Assembly (NCBI GenBank): GCA_002839535.1
Contig: PGYF01000077.1
Location: forward strand, 1-6,951
From: Nitrospira bacterium HGW-Nitrospira-1
Lineage (GTDB): Bacteria; Nitrospirota; Thermodesulfovibrionia; Thermodesulfovibrionales; UBA6898
Direction: 5' to 3'
Length of the DNA: 6,951 bases
Part shown: piece after piece, positions 1 through 6,042 of the stretch
Layout of the letters: each line of letters opens with the position of its first letter
How positions within the stretch are numbered: the first letter of the stretch is position 1
Notes under the pieces: generated by a model
Database searches by the model: none
Seen by the model: only the letters and a program-made list of their open reading frames with translations
What the model was told of the DNA's origin: nothing
Program-made: the position numbers and the translations under genes

Positions 1-49
1 TTTTGATTTATGAGAGACTATTTTGATATTTTTTCGTATAGTTTTTTAA

Positions 50-92
50 ATGAGGCAACGATTCACTTTCATGTAGATTTTAGATGAGGCAA
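50..92. repeat. Pair of 9-bp direct repeats upstream of the rpsU promoter
   Basis: The motif ATGAGGCAA occurs at 50-58 and again at 84-92, 34 bp apart, which is close to three helical turns. Both copies lie upstream of the predicted -35 box at 102. The spacing on one face of the helix would suit a dimeric activator or an autoregulatory site. The repeats are short and could be chance in AT-rich DNA, so function is only a guess. Confidence 0.3.
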
Positions 93-101
93 TTCGTTAT
101 A

Positions 102-131
102 TTGACACGTCTGCCGGCAAACTGATAAAAT
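102..131 (+). promoter_or_regulatory. Sigma-70-type promoter for rpsU
   Basis: A perfect -35 hexamer TTGACA (102-107) is followed after 18 bp by TAAAAT (126-131), a 5/6 match to the -10 consensus. GATAAA at 124-129 with a 16-bp spacer is an alternative reading. Transcription would start near 138 and give a leader of about 30 nt. A purine-rich ribosome site GAGGGGAG (151-158) lies 10 nt before the rpsU start codon. It is the best promoter match in the window and could also feed the genes downstream if there is read-through. Confidence 0.65.
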
Positions 132-168
132 TCTCTGCAATTTCTAAATAGAGGGGAGTGATAGATAG

Positions 169-366
169 ATGCCCTTAATAAGGGTGCGTGAAAGTGATTC
201 GTTCGAAAATGCTCTTAAAAGGTTCAAAAAACAGTGCGAAAAAGAAGGAATTTTCTCTGAGGTAAAGAAAAGAGAGCACTATGAGAAGCCGAGCATAAAG
301 AAGAAGAATAAAGCTATAGCCGCACGGAAAAAAGCTGCAAAAAAAGGCAGGCTTGGAATGAGATAA
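169..366 (+). CDS. rpsU: 30S ribosomal protein bS21
   Basis: This 65-residue, very basic protein is the small-subunit protein S21, which sits on the 30S platform near the anti-Shine-Dalgarno region and helps initiate translation. The N-terminus has the family signature VRESDSFENALKRFKKQCEKEGI at residues 6-28. It is followed by the typical helical segment VKKREHYEKPS and a lysine/arginine-rich tail ending in GRLGMR. The length is normal for the family. The ATG at 169 is preceded by GAGGGGAG. S21 is the classical first gene of the macromolecular-synthesis operon (rpsU-dnaG-rpoD). Here a 440-bp gap with repeat elements separates it from the rest, so it may be an independent transcript. No clear intrinsic terminator follows it. 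Confidence 0.96.
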   Translation: MPLIRVRESDSFENALKRFKKQCEKEGIFSEVKKREHYEKPSIKKKNKAIAARKKAAKKGRLGMR

Positions 367-445
367 TAAGTCTCTTCTGAAAAAGCCTGATGAAAACCTG
401 AAAGCAGCGTTAACCCCCAAAATGCAATTATACACAGCGTCATAA

Positions 446-557
446 GTTATTGCGCATGTTTTGTCATTCCCGCTTGTCGGGAATCTTTCTTCTATGAAGG
501 ATGCCGGACAAGCGGGAATGACAGACGTTTTGGTAATCGTATCTTATGCGCAATAAC
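446..557. mobile_element. MITE-like nested inverted-repeat element, 112 bp
   Basis: The element has perfect 12-bp terminal inverted repeats, GTTATTGCGCAT (446-457) and ATGCGCAATAAC (546-557). Inside it is a second perfect 17-bp inverted repeat, TGTCATTCCCGCTTGTC (462-478) against its complement at 507-523, around a 28-nt loop. The heptamer CATAAGT occurs at both edges (441-447 and 557-563), overlapping the ends like a target-site duplication. There is no coding capacity. The CATTCCCGCTTGTCGGGAAT core resembles dispersed palindromic repeats that I recall from many environmental bacterial genomes. It is either a non-autonomous transposon moved by a transposase elsewhere or a REP-like palindrome. 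In RNA it would form a strong stem that could affect read-through from rpsU. Confidence 0.65.
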
Positions 558-566
558 ATAAGTCGT

Positions 567-748
567 CATGTATAGCATGGATATGGATGACTGAAAAGTA
601 TTTTGCAGCAACACCTTTTACATGCCGGAATACAATTTGAGATTTGCATATAATTATTCAATCAGCGATTGTAAATTGTATTACGGCATCCTGTAAAATC
701 CTGTTGAAATCAAAAGACTTTGAAGGCATTCGTGTCCATGCGAGCATG
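567..748. repeat. Long degenerate inverted repeat (about 180-nt potential hairpin)
   Basis: The left arm (567-638) and right arm (673-748) pair along almost their whole length around a 34-nt centre. In order from the outside, the paired blocks are CATG 567-570 with 745-748, GCATGGA 575-581 with 735-741, and 582-586 with 730-734. Next come ATG 587-589 with 727-729, AAAGT 595-599 with 717-721, and TTTTG 601-605 with 711-715. The inner blocks are CAACA 609-613 with 702-706, TTTTACA 616-622 with 692-698, GCCG 624-627 with 684-687, and AATACAATTT 629-638 with 673-682. In the 582-586 block the three non-Watson-Crick positions are all G.U wobbles. The loop contains a perfect TATAAT (649-654) without a good -35. 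It may be a decayed mobile palindrome or a structured 5' leader of the NIF3-dnaG-rpoD cluster. No open reading frame here is convincing. Confidence 0.6.
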
Positions 749-754
749 ATTTAA

Positions 755-780
755 CTGTATTTTTTGGGTTAAAAAAACAG
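755..780 (+). other. A/T-rich hairpin just upstream of the NIF3 gene
   Basis: CTGTATTTTT (755-764) can pair with AAAAAAACAG (771-780), with one A.A mismatch, around the loop TGGGTT. The stem ends 26 nt before the NIF3 start codon. It is not a standard intrinsic terminator, because no U-tract follows on the + strand. It could shape the ribosome-binding region. The pairing is visible but A/T-rich, so chance is possible. Confidence 0.3.
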
Positions 781-806
781 ACAATGGAGTCTATTACATT
801 AAAAGG

Positions 807-1766
807 ATGAAGATCAGGGAAATATATCAGAAGGCTGTTGACGTGGGCGTCAGCAACGATCCCCGTGGTATGGAAGCGGTTAAGAAGGATTTGCAGCGCA
901 TTGAAAAAGAATACATTGAACTCAAGCCCGGAGAGAAAGAATTCTTTGACAAAGAGTCGCTGCAAAACCCCTATGCAGATTCGCGCATATTAAACGGCAG
1001 CGGAGAAGAGGATGTAAAAACCATTCTCATCGGTATTGATATAGAGGTGGGTGAAATACTGCTCTGCGAAAGTCTGAAAAAAAGGGGTGAGTCAGTCGAT
1101 CTGATTGTTGCGCATCACCCCGAAGGCATGGCGTTTGCCAATCTCTATTCTGTCATGCATATGCAGTCTGATATCATGAGCAGGCATGGGGTTCCGATTA
1201 ATATAGCGGAAGACCTTATGGAGAAGAGGGTGAGGGAAGTTGAACGAAGACTGATGCCGTTAAATCATATGCGGGTGGTTGACACCGCAAGGCTGCTGGG
1301 GATACCGTTTATGTGCCTGCATACACCGGCAGATAATATGGTAGCTACGTTTCTCCAGAGTTCTTTTGAAGAGAAAAAACCCTGGCTGCTCTCTGATGTA
1401 ATCGATTTTCTGAGGACACTGCCTGAATACCGGGAAGCTGCCAGGAATGGTTCCGGCCCCAGGATTCTTCTGGGAGCAGGCAACAGGAGGGCCGGCAGGA
1501 TATTTGTTGATATGACAGGCGGAACAGAGGGATCAAAGGAGATATTTCAGAGCATGGCGACTACAGGTGTGAACACGCTCGTGGTAATGCACCTCAGTGA
1601 AGAGCACATGAAGGAAGCCGAGAAAAACCACCTGAATGTGGTGGTGGCAGGGCATATAGCAAGTGATAATCTTGGGCTGAATCTGCTGCTGGACGAAGCG
1701 CTGAAGGGCACGGAAATACATACCCTTGCATGCTCGGGATTTCAAAGAGTCAGCAGGGCAAATTAG
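807..1766 (+). CDS. NIF3-family (NGG1p-interacting factor 3) dinuclear-metal-centre protein
   Basis: This 319-residue cytoplasmic protein belongs to the NIF3/DUF34 family, whose members form ring-shaped hexamers with a two-metal site. The physiological substrate is not established. The metal-ligand motifs are visible: GIDIEVGE (residues 76-83), AHHPEG with H103/H104 (102-107), LHTPADN with H172 and D176 (171-177), and AGHIASDNLGLN with H283 and D287 (281-292). The last motif has Asp where many NIF3 proteins have Glu. The length exceeds that of compact members (about 250 residues). The ATG at 807 is favoured because MKIREIYQKAV looks like a natural family N-terminus. However, the purines AAAAGG directly abut the ATG, so there is no well-spaced Shine-Dalgarno. 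The 3' end overlaps the dnaG reading frame, which implies co-transcription with dnaG and rpoD. NIF3 genes beside sigma/primase genes are also known in Firmicutes. Confidence 0.9.
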   Translation: MKIREIYQKAVDVGVSNDPRGMEAVKKDLQRIEKEYIELKPGEKEFFDKESLQNPYADSRILNGSGEEDVKTILIGIDIEVGEILLCESLKKRGESVDLIVAHHPEGMAFANLYSVMHMQSDIMSRHGVPINIAEDLMEKRVREVERRLMPLNHMRVVDTARLLGIPFMCLHTPADNMVATFLQSSFEEKKPWLLSDVIDFLRTLPEYREAARNGSGPRILLGAGNRRAGRIFVDMTGGTEGSKEIFQSMATTGVNTLVVMHLSEEHMKEAEKNHLNVVVAGHIASDNLGLNLLLDEALKGTEIHTLACSGFQRVSRAN

Positions 1767-3450
1767 ATACGGCAACAACAGGCTTCTTGAAGATATAAAG
1801 TCCAGAATAGATATTGTTGATTTTATCTCCGGCTATGTCCAGTTAAAAAAATCAGGCCAGAACTGGAAGGGCCTCTGTCCGTTCCATCAGGAAAAAACCC
1901 CGTCTTTTACGGTAAACCAGTCAAAACAGATATTCCACTGTTTCGGATGCGGCGCAGGAGGTGATGTTATTACTTTTCTGCTGAAACACGACAGTCTGTC
2001 ATTTCATGAGGCGGTGACAATGCTTGCCAAAAAAGCCGGCATCTCAATAGACGCCGGGAGGCTCGACCAAAAAAGCATTCAAAAAGATGAGCTTATCAGA
2101 AAGGCTTTGCATGAGGCCGGCGTTTTTTTTGCTAAAAAATTGCGGGAGACAAAGGAAGCTGAAGAATATTTTAAACAGAGGGGCGTCAACCCTGAATCAA
2201 CTGAACTTTTTCAACTCGGCTATGCCCCCTCAGGATGGAGCAATCTTTTAAACCATATGAAAAAAACCGGCTACAGCGATGAGATCATAAAAGATGCAGG
2301 GCTTGCGGTATCCGGCAGCAAAGGACTCTATGATATGTTCAGGGAGAGGATAATCTTTCCGATCCGGAGTATGAACGGGAACGTGATTGCGTTTGGGGGC
2401 AGGGCGATGGACAACTCAATGCCGAAGTACATCAACTCTCCTGAAACCCCTGTCTTTAAAAAATCGGAAACACTCTATGGTCTGCATACGGGACATGACG
2501 CAATAAGAAACAAGGGCTTTGCGATTATTGTCGAAGGATACATGGACGTCATCATCTGTTATCAGTACGGCTTTCAGAATGTTGTCGCGCCTCTCGGGAC
2601 GTCACTGACCTCCGGGCATCTTCAAAGATTACGGAAGCTGACCAATGAGGCTGTTATTGTCTTTGATGGAGATGCAGCAGGAATCAGCGCTGCAAAAAGA
2701 TCCATACCGCTCCTGGTACAGAATAATTTCAAGGCAAGGCTGCTGCTGCTTCCTGAAGGCGAAGACCCTGACAGCTACCTGAGGAAAAACAACGGTGAAG
2801 CTTTCAATGCGCTGCTTGCGAAGGCGCAATCTATTATTGATTTTCTCTTCAGTGTCTCCCGTGGAGAGATGGTTGATGTGGTGAGGGAGGCCTTAACGCT
2901 GATAGCCCAGAATGCCGATCCCCTTACAGCGGATGAAATGCTTATGGAATTATCAGGGAAAACAAGGATCAGTGAATTGGCAGTGAGAGAGGAGTTCAGG
3001 AAGACAAGGAACAAGAGTTTCGTGAATAACAAAAAGACTGCCGTCCCGCGCATATCACAAGAAAACAGGGAGGAATATCTTTTACTGGGCGCGGTCATAC
3101 ATTTCCCCGAAAAACTGGATTACGTTATGTCCCGACTGGATATGAAAGATATAAAGGACAAGACCGCTGCTTCATTGTTTGAAAAGTTATCCGCTCGAAC
3201 TGCCAGGGACAATTTGGAAAATATCCTTGACAGCGCTGAAGAGGAGGAGAAAATCATTTTTACCAGGCTTTCTGTAGAGCCTGGCTTTGATCTCGAGCAT
3301 GTTGACAGGAATATCGAGGACTGCTTGATGAGCATCGAAAAAAAGAAATTCGAGGAGAGATTTCGTCTGGCTGAATTATCAGGGGACCTTAAGCTTTTTA
3401 ACAAACTTTTTCTGGAAAAGAAAAAACGCATAGAGGGGAAAAAGATATGA
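1726..3450 (+). CDS. dnaG: DNA primase DnaG
   Basis: The replicative primase makes RNA primers at the fork with the DnaB helicase. The CHC2-type zinc finger is at residues 51-75 (C51, H54, C72, C75; CPFH then CFGC). The catalytic core has RERIIFPI (206-213) and KYINSPETPVF (234-244). The TOPRIM fold shows IIVEGYMDV (267-275, catalytic E270) and VFDGDAAG (312-319, D314 and D316). The C-terminal third (from about 450) is helical and corresponds to the helicase-binding domain. The length of 574 residues is normal. The start is uncertain. The coordinates use a TTG inside the NIF3 gene, giving a 41-bp overlap and only a distant AAGGG. The conserved part begins at NNRLLEDIKSRIDIV, so a non-canonical ATT at 1762, overlapping the NIF3 stop, is a serious alternative. 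The 3' end overlaps rpoD by ATGA. Confidence 0.96.
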   Translation: MHARDFKESAGQIRYGNNRLLEDIKSRIDIVDFISGYVQLKKSGQNWKGLCPFHQEKTPSFTVNQSKQIFHCFGCGAGGDVITFLLKHDSLSFHEAVTMLAKKAGISIDAGRLDQKSIQKDELIRKALHEAGVFFAKKLRETKEAEEYFKQRGVNPESTELFQLGYAPSGWSNLLNHMKKTGYSDEIIKDAGLAVSGSKGLYDMFRERIIFPIRSMNGNVIAFGGRAMDNSMPKYINSPETPVFKKSETLYGLHTGHDAIRNKGFAIIVEGYMDVIICYQYGFQNVVAPLGTSLTSGHLQRLRKLTNEAVIVFDGDAAGISAAKRSIPLLVQNNFKARLLLLPEGEDPDSYLRKNNGEAFNALLAKAQSIIDFLFSVSRGEMVDVVREALTLIAQNADPLTADEMLMELSGKTRISELAVREEFRKTRNKSFVNNKKTAVPRISQENREEYLLLGAVIHFPEKLDYVMSRLDMKDIKDKTAASLFEKLSARTARDNLENILDSAEEEEKIIFTRLSVEPGFDLEHVDRNIEDCLMSIEKKKFEERFRLAELSGDLKLFNKLFLEKKKRIEGKKI

Positions 3451-5030
3451 AGGACCAGTACGATTATTTTGATGAACACAATGATGACGAAAATACTTAT
3501 GAGAACGAACCGGGAGTGAACGAAGAAGATATTAAGGAAGAGAAAGATAAAAAGAAAAGCCGCCTGATAGAAGGGGAGTATGACCCTATAAAAAGCTATT
3601 TAAAGGAGATGGGGGGGGTCCCTTTGCTGAGGAAGGATGATGAGATAGCCCTTGCTGTAAGGATAGAACAGGGGCAAGAGAAAAAGGCAAGGGTTATATT
3701 TTCCCTGCCTTTTTCTTTGAATAAACTTATCGCTCTCGGGAAAATGGTTGAAAGCGGCGAGGCTCCGCTTAGGGATATCATACAAAATGGTGAGGAAGAG
3801 CCTGAGGAGGACCTCACCTTCGAAAGGGAAAGGTTTTACAGAGTAACGCTCAATGTAAAAGGGCTTTGCCGCAAGAGAAAGCTTCTGCTTTGGAAGCTCA
3901 ATGAAGCAGAGAAAAAATCGCGGGAGAAGATTGTAAAGGCCCTTGCCGGAAACAGGGAGCAGATACTCAAAGAGATCAAACAATTGAAGTTGAAAAACGA
4001 TGTGATCGCCGCCTTTTCCGATGAACTGAGGAAAACAGCGATGAATCTTGCCGAACTCTATGCGCAGATACTGTCTGTAGCGGAAAGGGCCAAATACCTT
4101 GGTGTGGAGATGGATACGATCAGAAGCGGCGCACTGCCCGGGAAAATAAAAAACAGGGCAGTCGCCGATGAAATCAAAAAGCTTGCATCAGAATATGTGA
4201 TATGCAGGGATGAAATCAAAAAGCTTGAAGATATTTGCGGGATAAGCTATGAGGAAATGAAAAAAGCCCTGTATATTCTGATCGAAGAGGAGAGGGAGAT
4301 TGACGCGGCAAAAAACAAATTGACCGAGGCCAACCTCAGGCTGGTAATCAGCATAGCGAAAAGATACATCGGCAAAGGACTGGGTTTCTCCGACCTGATT
4401 CAGGAAGGGAATATCGGTCTTATGAAGGCGGTGGACAAGTTTGAGTATAGAAGGGGATATAAGTTCAGCACCTATGCAACATGGTGGATACGGCAATCTA
4501 TTACCAGAGCGCTTGCTGACCAGTCACGGACAATCAGAATACCCGTGCATATGGTCGAGTCGATCAACAGGATGACAAAGACAATACGTGAACTGGTCCA
4601 GGAAAAAGGGAAAGAGCCTTCCCCTGAGGAGACGGCTGAAAAAATGAAACTGCCTGCTGAGAAGGTCAGAGGGATGCTGAAAATCTCGAAGGAGCCCATT
4701 TCTCTTGAAACTCCTGTAGGAGAAGAAGATGACAGTCGTCTCGGCGACTTTATTGAGGATAAGACAACTCTGTCGCCTCTTGATATTGCAATGCTGGAAG
4801 ACATGAAGAAAAATATAGACAAGGCGCTTGCATTGTTAACCCCGAAGGAACAGAGCATCATACGAAAAAGGTTCGGCATTGGAGATGAGTTGCCTCATAC
4901 CCTTGAAGATGTCGGGCTTGAATTTGATGTTACCCGCGAGAGAATAAGGCAGATAGAGGTTAAGGCGATAAGAAAATTAAGACATCCTTCCCGAAGCAGG
5001 TGGTTGCGCGCCTTTATCGAGAAACCTTGA
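3447..5030 (+). CDS. rpoD: Housekeeping RNA polymerase sigma factor RpoD (sigma-70)
   Basis: The primary sigma factor of 527 residues directs RNA polymerase to -10/-35 promoters. Region 1.2 is at about 46-76 (DPIKSYLKEMGGVPLL). A long charged non-conserved insert follows (about 85-285). Region 2 is at about 288-370 (NLRLVISIAKRY, GLGFSDLIQEGNIGLMKAV, and YKFSTYATWWIRQ with the melting and -10-reading residues). Region 3 covers about 371-440. Region 4 has the helix-turn-helix (HTLEDVGLEFDVTRERIRQIE, 484-504) and the primary-sigma ending RKLRHPSRS. The insert and HPSRS ending argue against an alternative sigma. In place of a full region 1.1 there is only a roughly 40-residue acidic leader. The ATG at 3447 has GAGGGG 8 nt upstream and overlaps the dnaG stop, so translation is probably coupled. 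Eight consecutive G (3611-3618) encode part of region 1.2. Confidence 0.97.
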   Translation: MKDQYDYFDEHNDDENTYENEPGVNEEDIKEEKDKKKSRLIEGEYDPIKSYLKEMGGVPLLRKDDEIALAVRIEQGQEKKARVIFSLPFSLNKLIALGKMVESGEAPLRDIIQNGEEEPEEDLTFERERFYRVTLNVKGLCRKRKLLLWKLNEAEKKSREKIVKALAGNREQILKEIKQLKLKNDVIAAFSDELRKTAMNLAELYAQILSVAERAKYLGVEMDTIRSGALPGKIKNRAVADEIKKLASEYVICRDEIKKLEDICGISYEEMKKALYILIEEEREIDAAKNKLTEANLRLVISIAKRYIGKGLGFSDLIQEGNIGLMKAVDKFEYRRGYKFSTYATWWIRQSITRALADQSRTIRIPVHMVESINRMTKTIRELVQEKGKEPSPEETAEKMKLPAEKVRGMLKISKEPISLETPVGEEDDSRLGDFIEDKTTLSPLDIAMLEDMKKNIDKALALLTPKEQSIIRKRFGIGDELPHTLEDVGLEFDVTRERIRQIEVKAIRKLRHPSRSRWLRAFIEKP

Positions 5031-5113
5031 CTCAGGAACTAAAACAGGTTTATGATTAAAAGTTGTTGGTTCCAGGCCCCTGTATCGTACATTGAAAATT
5101 CTGAAATCTAACA

Positions 5114-5189
5114 GGGCCCATAGCTCAGTTGGTAGAGCTACCGGCTCATAACCGGTTGGTCCCAGGTTCGAGTCCTGGTGGGCCCACCA
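5114..5189 (+). tRNA. tRNA with CAT anticodon (elongator tRNA-Met, or tRNA-Ile2)
   Basis: A complete 76-nt cloverleaf is visible. The acceptor stem GGGCCCA (5114-5120) pairs with TGGGCCC (5179-5185). The D stem is GCTC/GAGC with loop AGTTGGTA. The anticodon stem ACCGG/CCGGT encloses CTCATAA with anticodon CAT at 5147-5149. The variable loop is TGGTC, and the T arm CCAGG-TTCGAGT-CCTGG is canonical. The discriminator is A5186 and CCA is encoded (5187-5189). It is not the initiator, because G1 pairs with C72 and the anticodon stem lacks the three stacked G-C pairs next to the loop. Elongator Met and lysidine-modified Ile2 share this anticodon and cannot be separated with certainty by eye; Met is preferred. 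It lies 83 bp after rpoD with no clear promoter of its own. Confidence 0.95.
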
Positions 5190-5195
5190 TTCTCT

Positions 5196-5200
5196 GGAGG
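5196..5200 (+). promoter_or_regulatory. Ribosome-binding site that fixes the zinc-ribbon gene start
   Basis: GGAGG lies 6 nt after the tRNA CCA and 4 nt before GTG at 5205. It is the only strong Shine-Dalgarno between the tRNA and the conserved coding sequence. It rules out the longer GTG at 5178, which would begin inside the tRNA T-stem. Confidence 0.7.
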
Positions 5201-5204
5201 ATTG

Positions 5205-5915
5205 GTGAAGGATATTCAAAAGCTTCTCATTGATTTGCAGCAAAAAGACTCCCTTATTCTTGAAAAACTCCGGTTTATCGACAAGGCTCCGATGCGTATT
5301 TTCGAGGTCGATGAGCCCCTGAAACAGGCAAAACTGGAACTTGAAAATGTCAGGAAGAAGAATGAAATTGCCTCCAGAAAAAAGCGGGAGAAAGAAACAG
5401 CGCTCCTCGATGCGCAAGAGAAAATCAGGAAAATGAAGGCGCGGGTTTCCGATCTGAAGACCAATAAGGAATACCAGGCATATCAAAAAGAGATCGAGGC
5501 CTCTGAAAAAGAGATATTTACCATAGAAGACCAGGTACTTGAGCTTATGGAAGAAATTGATGCTGTATCGAAAGAGCAGAAAGAAAAAGAAACCTCAGTA
5601 AATGCCGAGATCGAAAAGATCAATGCCTTCAAGAAAGAACTGAATGCGGAAATGGCAGAGCAGGGAAAAGAGCTGGCTGCCTTGAAAGAAGAGAGGACCG
5701 TCATGGTCGCCCGGATTGACCCTGAGGTTTACAAAACCTATATGACCCTCCTGCGCGATTCGGGTGATGGCGTTGCAGTTACCACTGCACGGAACGAACT
5801 CTGTTGGGGATGTAACATGAATATCCCCCCGCAGCTTTATGCCGAGATCATGAAGAATGAAGAAATTATCCAGTGTCCCCAGTGCCGTCGTATCCTCTTT
5901 GCATCTGAAGGATGA
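5205..5915 (+). CDS. C4-type zinc-ribbon coiled-coil protein (zf-RING_7/DUF164 family)
   Basis: This 236-residue protein starts at GTG with VKDIQKLLIDLQQKDSLI. Residues 1-170 are an almost uninterrupted charged coiled coil with a probable hairpin turn near KTNKEYQAYQKE (86-97). A C-terminal zinc ribbon follows, with C200-x2-C203 (LCWGCNMNIPP) and C224-x2-C227 (QCPQCRRIL). There is no signal peptide or membrane segment, so it is cytoplasmic. The architecture matches PF02591. A Helicobacter relative (HP0958) has been linked to flagellar mRNA and sigma-54 control, and other members bind nucleic acid, but no function can be assigned here. The gene is often found beside NIF3 genes and rnpB, as in this window. 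The start is chosen on the GGAGG site. It is probably co-transcribed with the tRNA, so tRNA 3' processing would leave a very short mRNA leader. Confidence 0.88.
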   Translation: MKDIQKLLIDLQQKDSLILEKLRFIDKAPMRIFEVDEPLKQAKLELENVRKKNEIASRKKREKETALLDAQEKIRKMKARVSDLKTNKEYQAYQKEIEASEKEIFTIEDQVLELMEEIDAVSKEQKEKETSVNAEIEKINAFKKELNAEMAEQGKELAALKEERTVMVARIDPEVYKTYMTLLRDSGDGVAVTTARNELCWGCNMNIPPQLYAEIMKNEEIIQCPQCRRILFASEG

Positions 5916-5959
5916 AATCAAGGTTTTCTGTCTGTATAAAAATATTTCCTTTTATTATT

Positions 5960-5986
5960 TTTAGAAAATATTATATAATTTATAAT
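5960..5986 (+). promoter_or_regulatory. Probable promoter of rnpB
   Basis: The gap between the zinc-ribbon gene and rnpB is strongly A/T-rich. It has two perfect TATAAT boxes, at 5974-5979 and 5981-5986. With the second box, TTTAGA (5960-5965) is a 4/6 -35 match at a short 15-bp spacing, and transcription would begin near 5993, a few bases before the predicted mature RNA end at 6001. The -35 is weak and the choice of box is open. Confidence 0.45.
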
Positions 5987-6042
5987 AAATCATTATCGAC
6001 GCCGGAGCAGAACAGGTAGTCGCCCGACGCACCTTGGTGCGA

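Noticed and set aside
175..435. Minus-strand 86-residue reading frame opposite rpsU
   Set aside because: Its Phe/Ser-rich composition is the mirror of the Lys-rich S21 codons; there is no independent support.
755..780. LexA-type SOS box (CTGT...ACAG), as found near the E. coli primase operon
   Set aside because: The half-sites are 18 bp apart instead of the 8 bp in the LexA consensus, so it is better read as a simple hairpin.
681..965. Minus-strand 94-residue reading frame overlapping the start of the NIF3 gene
   Set aside because: It covers the right arm of the inverted repeat and the antisense of a well-supported gene, with no family-like motif.
5031..5113. Decayed second tRNA between rpoD and the tRNA-CAT
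   Set aside because: GGTTCCAGGCCCCTG faintly recalls a T arm, but no matching acceptor, D or anticodon stems can be built.
5178..5204. Longer zinc-ribbon protein starting at GTG 5178
   Set aside because: It would begin inside the tRNA T-stem and acceptor stem and has no Shine-Dalgarno, while GGAGG at 5196-5200 serves the GTG at 5205.
4977..5486. 169-residue minus-strand reading frame containing DSNLGPTGYEPVALP
   Set aside because: That peptide is the well-known artefact of translating the antisense of a tRNA gene; the frame runs across the tRNA-CAT and the ends of rpoD and the zinc-ribbon gene.
5941..5972. Intrinsic terminator after the zinc-ribbon gene
   Set aside because: AATATTT and AAATATT can pair, but the stem has no G/C and is far too weak; the region fits the rnpB promoter better.
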